From Capsicum annuum (Eukaryota > Streptophyta > Magnoliopsida > Solanales > Solanaceae): a DNA stretch of 64,000 nt. Shown here piece by piece: positions 59,944 to 64,000 of this stretch; within the stretch, counting starts at the first letter, position 1, and every line of letters begins with the position of its first letter. The notes beneath the pieces were generated by a model. It worked only from the letters and a program-made list of their open reading frames with translations, made no database searches and was not told the origin of the DNA. Where the stretch lies: the NCBI RefSeq assembly GCF_002878395.1, contig NC_061120.1, positions 119,538,585 through 119,602,584 on the forward strand. Direction: 5' to 3'. Position numbers and translations under genes: made by a program.

Positions 59944-60250
59944 GGGTACGAATCTCTTGAGACAATCGTACCCTAGGGTATGAGTGGGACCCGTACTCAT
60001 ACCCTGGGATTCTCCTAGGTCAACAACACTAGTTTGGGTATGACTATACACCATTGAGTTATATCGAAAGGGTATCAGTCATGCCCTAAACCGTATCCAT
60101 CAACTGTACTAACAATAGTCCACTCCTAGCTAATACTTCACTTAATACAATTGGTGTTGTTATGAATCATACTTTATGGTACGATTGGTTCAAGGATCAC
60201 ACGTACCTAGGATAGTGAGTGACCCTCACCACACTGGCTAGGGTACAAGA
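59944..60250 (-). promoter_or_regulatory. GGGTACGA-word cassette upstream of the TATA box in I's LTR
   Basis: GGGTACGA (59944-59951) pairs with TCGTACCC (59966-59973). GGGTATGAGT (59976-59985) pairs perfectly with ACTCATACCC (59995-60004). Further copies (GGGTATGACT, GGGTATCAGTCATGCCC) follow to about 60090. On the minus strand the cassette sits upstream of CTATATAAG at 59859-59867. Confidence 0.58.
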
Positions 60251-60574
60251 TGGGAGGGAGAGGATGATACAACTCAAATCCAAGATATATGACTCATGCC
60301 CCTAGTAGTACCTAGCTTAGAAACATCAAATGCGGGAATTGTTTTCAACGGTTCAAAGTCTAGGAGTTTAAATTCTCCCCTAATTTGATCATTATCAGTA
60401 AATGATATGTAAGGAAAGCAAAACCACAAGTTAACACATTAATATACATCAAACCAACCTTTAAATAATTAAGAATAAACCATACAACAAGGATACAACA
60501 CATATAATGACTATCATCGATCAACTATTGATTTCATTGGCTCTGCGACTCAACCCCTTCATTTATCTGGAACT

Positions 60575-60905
60575 TGTTCATTTCAAAACTTATGGACTTA
60601 AACCCCTTACTTGTCAACGCTTACTCATTTCACAACTTAGGGACTTTAACCCATTGACTTATCGAATAAACTTACTCAATAAAAGGATTAGGGACTAGAA
60701 CCCATTATCTATAAAGGCATGAATCAACTCAGAGCACTAGGGACTTAAACCCATTACAACAAGGACATACATAATTTTGTGGCATTAGGGACTTGAACCC
60801 ATAGACTAACATGAACTAGGTTGATTAAAATCATGGGGACTTTAACCCATTGTCTAAATAAGGCATAACCCAATTCAAAATATTTGGGACTTCAACCCAT
60901 GAAGT
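60575..60905. repeat. Second degenerate tandem block, core GGGACTTNAACCCAT
   Basis: Seven copies of a ~45-60-bp unit. Cores include GGACTTAAACCCC, GGGACTTTAACCCATT, GGGACTTAAACCCATT, GGGACTTGAACCCAT, GGGACTTTAACCCATT and GGGACTTCAACCCAT. The core is shared with 58560-59050. Confidence 0.75.
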
Positions 60906-60932
60906 ATCAAGACATAAATGAAGGTAAGAAAA

Positions 60933-62250
60933 TTAATACATACCTTCATCACAAGTTTTCAAAATGGGAAACAAATCGATATACTTGGACTTCATGCCCT
61001 CTTTAACTTCCCAAGTAGCTTCCTCAGATATTTTGTTCCTCCATAGAACCTTCACCAAAGCCACTTCTTTCATCTGTAACCAGCTCACTTTCAAGGGAAC
61101 AACCTACAAAGGATCATCCACACATTTCTGTAACATAGAAATATGAAAATCTAGCTGAATGGAGTTCATGCTAAAAGTTAACTCTAACTCATAGGCAACA
61201 TTGCCAACCCTCCTCACAATCGAGTAGGGACCAATATACCAGGAACAAAGCTTCATTTTATTTTGCAAAACTGCATCACTCTGTTCAAGGGAGAAACATT
61301 CAAGAATACCCAATTACCAATACTAAACTCTAAGTCCCTATGCCTCATATCCGTATAAGAATTTTTAAGACAATGAGCAGTTTTCAATCCATCACGAATT
61401 ACCTTCACCTTCCCTAAGGCTTGGTGAACTAAATTAGGGACAAACAACTTACCCTCGCCACCTTTTTACAACCTAATGGGAGATCAACATCTCCTACAAT
61501 ACAATGCCTCAAAAAGGGCCATTCCAATGCTAGAGTGGTAACTGTTATTATAGGTGAACTTGATCAAAGGCAAGTTGTAATACCAACTACCACCATAATC
61601 AATCACACAAGTCCACAATATATCCTTCAATGTTTGGATGGTTCTCTCCGTTTGCCCATCTATTTGTGGGTGGAAAGCGTACTAAGGCACACTCTAGTAC
61701 CCAATCCATTTTGGAATGACATCCAACAGCGAGATAAAAATAGACTTCCACGATCCAAGATAATCGAAATAGGAGCACTATAAATTTCATGATATCTGCA
61801 AGATACAACTTGGCATAATCTTCCGCCAACTAATTTGTTCTCACGGGCAAAAAGTGAGCGAACTTGGTCATTCTACTAATAATGACCCAAATAGTATCAC
61901 ATTGATTCTGAGATCGAGGAAATCCAGAAATGAAATCCTTTTTAATTTCCACCCACTTACATTTGGGAAACACAGTTTCTTAGTACAAACCACCAAGCCT
62001 CATATGCTCACCCTTCACTTGTTGGCACACCATACACTTGACCACATAACTTTAAACATCACGTTTCATATTAGTCCACTAATATAACTCTCTAAGGTCA
62101 TGATACATCCTTGCGGAATCGAGGTGAATAGCATACTAGAATTTATGAGCCTCGACCATGACCCTTTCCCTCAATCCATAGATGTTGAGAACACATAGCC
62201 TTCCTTGGTATATCAAGAAGCCATCACCACCAATCACAAAGGCTACAATT
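60933..62250 (-). pseudogene. Element I integrase and chromodomain
   Basis: The core shows KKDFISGFPRS and TIWVIISRMTKFAHFLPVR (61830-61960). The second catalytic Asp region is lost (LSWIVEV instead of ISDRG). The C-terminal domain is split by a frameshift: KNSYTDMRHRDLEFSIGNWV (61253-61447), then WYIGPYSIVRRVGNVAYELE (61104-61313). The chromodomain follows near 60960-61070 (EVALVKVLWRNKISEEATWE, then KSKYIDLF). This marks element I as a chromovirus. The reading ends near 60933. Confidence 0.75.
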
Positions 62251-62299
62251 TTATGTTGACCCACATTACTCTTGGTCTTCAACAAGTTGGGGTCCAATG

Positions 62300-63000
62300 C
62301 TTGTTTTTCCTTTATCGATCAACAAGAGATGACTGAGATAACGAATGCTCAATTACACCACCATCCTCTCAGTCGATAAGTCAAACTTCAAGATTAGCCA
62401 AACAGTGAATGTCCTTTAGTAATTCCTGTTTGTCCTCATCCATATAGGCCAAACATTCTATGGATAATCTACTAATAGCATCAATGACTACATTATCCTT
62501 ACCAAGATGGTAATGAAGACTCATATCATAGTATTTCAACAATTTAATCCATCACATTTTCCTAAGGTTCAACACACCTTGAGTAAACACATAGTAAAGA
62601 CTCTTATTATCAGAAAAGATATCAATATAAACCCTATAAAGATAATATTGCCAAATATTTAATGCAAAAACCATGACTAACAACACTAAGTCATGAGTAT
62701 GATAGTTCCTCTCATGAACTTTCAATTACCTCAAAACATAGGCCACCATACTACCATGTTGTATTGACATAAAACCAAGACAAATTACTAAAGCATCATA
62801 ATATAGCTTAAAACCATCATTACCTTTAGCCAAGGTAAAAATTGCAGTTGAAGTCAATTTATATATCAACTTTTCAAAACTACCCTCACATGCATCTGAC
62901 CACAAGAACTTGACCTTCTTCTGAGTCAACTTGGTCAATGGGGAATCTATGGTCAAAAAATCTCCACAAAGCTTTTATAGTAATCGGCTAGACCTAAGAA
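62300..63000 (-). pseudogene. Element I RNase H
   Basis: [20 protein letters not shown], then FTLAKGNDGFKLYYDALVI, where the CDAS motif appears as YYDA, and HGSMVAYVLR (62726-62956). The remainder to about 62300 is traceable but heavily broken. It is joined to RT on the right. Confidence 0.68.
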
Positions 63001-63588
63001 GCTTTGAATATTGGTTGGGGTCATAGGTTTACACCAATTTTTAACTGCCGCAACATTTTGGGGATTAACCATAATCCCTTCACTAAAGATAACATGACCA
63101 AGAAAATCAATGGCTTTTAAATAAAACTCACACTTGTAGAAATTAACATACAAACAATGATCTTTCAAAGTCTGTATCATGGCGCAGAGGTGATAAATAT
63201 GATCAACCTTACTCTTAGAATAGATTTAGGTGTCATATATGAAGACAATGACAAATATGTCCAAGAATGGACAGAACAACCTATTCATCAAGTCGATGAA
63301 TTCCACTGGGGCATTGGTCAACCCAAAAGATATGACAAGAAACTCATAGTGACCATATCGGGTTTTAAAGGCAGTCTTAGGGATATTCCTATCCCTAATT
63401 TTAAGATGATGATAACCTAATCTAAGGTCAATCTTAGAGAAACACTTCGCACCCTAATTTAGATAAAACAAATCATCTATCATCGGAAGAGGATATTTAT
63501 TCTTTATGGTCACTTTGTTCAACTGATGATATTTAATGTAGATATGAAGGGAACCATCCTTCTTGCGCACAGATAATATAGGAGCACC
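62953..63588 (-). pseudogene. Element I reverse transcriptase
   Basis: The C-terminal part 62953-63180 shows LYVNFYKCEFYLKAIDFLGH, then NIQSFLGLADYYKSFVEIF. The catalytic box reads FVIVFIYDT followed by a stop (about 63222-63260), so the Asp pair is destroyed. Upstream, [19 protein letters not shown] and GYHHLKIRN motifs are visible between 63390 and 63590. Confidence 0.72.
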
Positions 63589-64000
63589 CTAAGGAGACAC
63601 ACTAGGATAAATAAAACCTTTATCTAAGAGGTTCTTTAATCGCTCCTTTAGCTTTGTCAAAGCCATTCTATAAGGAGTGGTAGAAATCAAATAAGTGTTT
63701 GGAACAAGATCAATCCCAAAATCATATTCTCTATCAGGAGAAACACTGTGAAAATCATCAGGAAATAGCTCGGAAAACTCATTAACCATGGGAATGGATT
63801 CTAGAGAATGCCTTTATGAGTTAGAATCTTTAACTCAAACCAAAAGATACAAACACCTTTTTGAAATAAACTTTTGGGCTCTTATATAAGAAATGAAACT
63901 TCCCTTGGGCACTAAGAAACCACCTATCCATACAATGACTGGCTCATTTAGAAATTTGAATAGGACCTTAATGGTCAAAAAATTGAAGGAAGCATAACAC
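63589..64000 (-). pseudogene. Element I protease-RT linker, runs off the right edge
   Basis: The open stretch 63589-63789 reads EFSELFPDDFHSVSPDREYD, then FGIDLVPNTYLISTTPYRM and LKNLLDKGFIYPSVSP, the usual linker leading into RT. To the right, degraded sequence similar to 16680-16860 of element A (protease-linker part) continues to the window end. Gag and the 5' LTR are outside the window. Confidence 0.72.

Larger units (their letters stand above)
57990..60372 (-). repeat. Element I 3' LTR
   Basis: It begins GGTCACCCCGATTACC (TG expected) right where G/H gag stops. The end is less certain: a minus-strand polypurine tract (TCTCCCCT, 60374-60381) suggests about 60372, but an end near 60951 is possible. 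It includes a repeat block (58560-59050), a TATA-like CTATATAAG on the minus strand (59859-59867) and a GGGTACGA-word cassette (59944-60250). No gene is present. Confidence 0.55.

Overview
The window is plant nuclear DNA made almost entirely of nested, decayed LTR retrotransposons. I find no host gene, tRNA, rRNA or CRISPR. The LTR and pol styles (Tekay-like chromoviruses using an initiator-Met tRNA primer, Athila-like elements using a tRNA-Asp primer, LTRs of 1.5-2.9 kb) suggest repeat-rich heterochromatin of a Solanaceae genome; that assignment rests on family resemblance only. Every element is inactivated by stops, frameshifts or deletions. || Layout, outermost first. (1) The host layer is a minus-strand chromovirus array, LTR - short internal F (integrase only) - LTR - internal E (gag-pol) - LTR, at 2600-6801, 32693-39311 and presumably beyond the right edge. 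A plus-strand LTR (J, 345-2599) interrupts its left LTR. (2) Its middle LTR holds element C (6802-32687, minus, duplication CTCAT on both sides), a non-autonomous Athila-like element with three LTRs and two internal copies. (3) C holds element B (10292-27736, minus, chromovirus with a large internal deletion). (4) B's left LTR holds element A (11581-20912, minus, perfect duplication CTATC), the best preserved element: a complete gag-pol-chromodomain in one reading frame broken only by stop codons. || To the right, E's right LTR is interrupted by D (39312-47268, plus, chromovirus). D's 3' LTR is cut after about 74 bp by G/H (47269-57989, minus, a large Athila-like element with gag, protease, RT, integrase, a third ORF and a 3' LTR). 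G/H is in turn cut by I (57990-64000, minus, chromovirus), which runs off the right edge. || The most unusual structure is a recurring promoter-proximal cassette. In at least seven LTRs from six elements, and once inside G/H upstream of its third ORF, a stretch of about 100-350 bp carries many direct and inverted copies of one short word close to a TATA-like box. The word differs between families (CTTAAG, GCGATCG, AGTAGGTG, TTAGCGG, ACTTACGA, GGGTACGA, GTGTGCG) but agrees between copies of one element. Other observations are a motif held about 72-74 bp inside the LTR terminus in all Athila-type LTRs, tandem LTR arrays, and short tandem repeats within LTRs.
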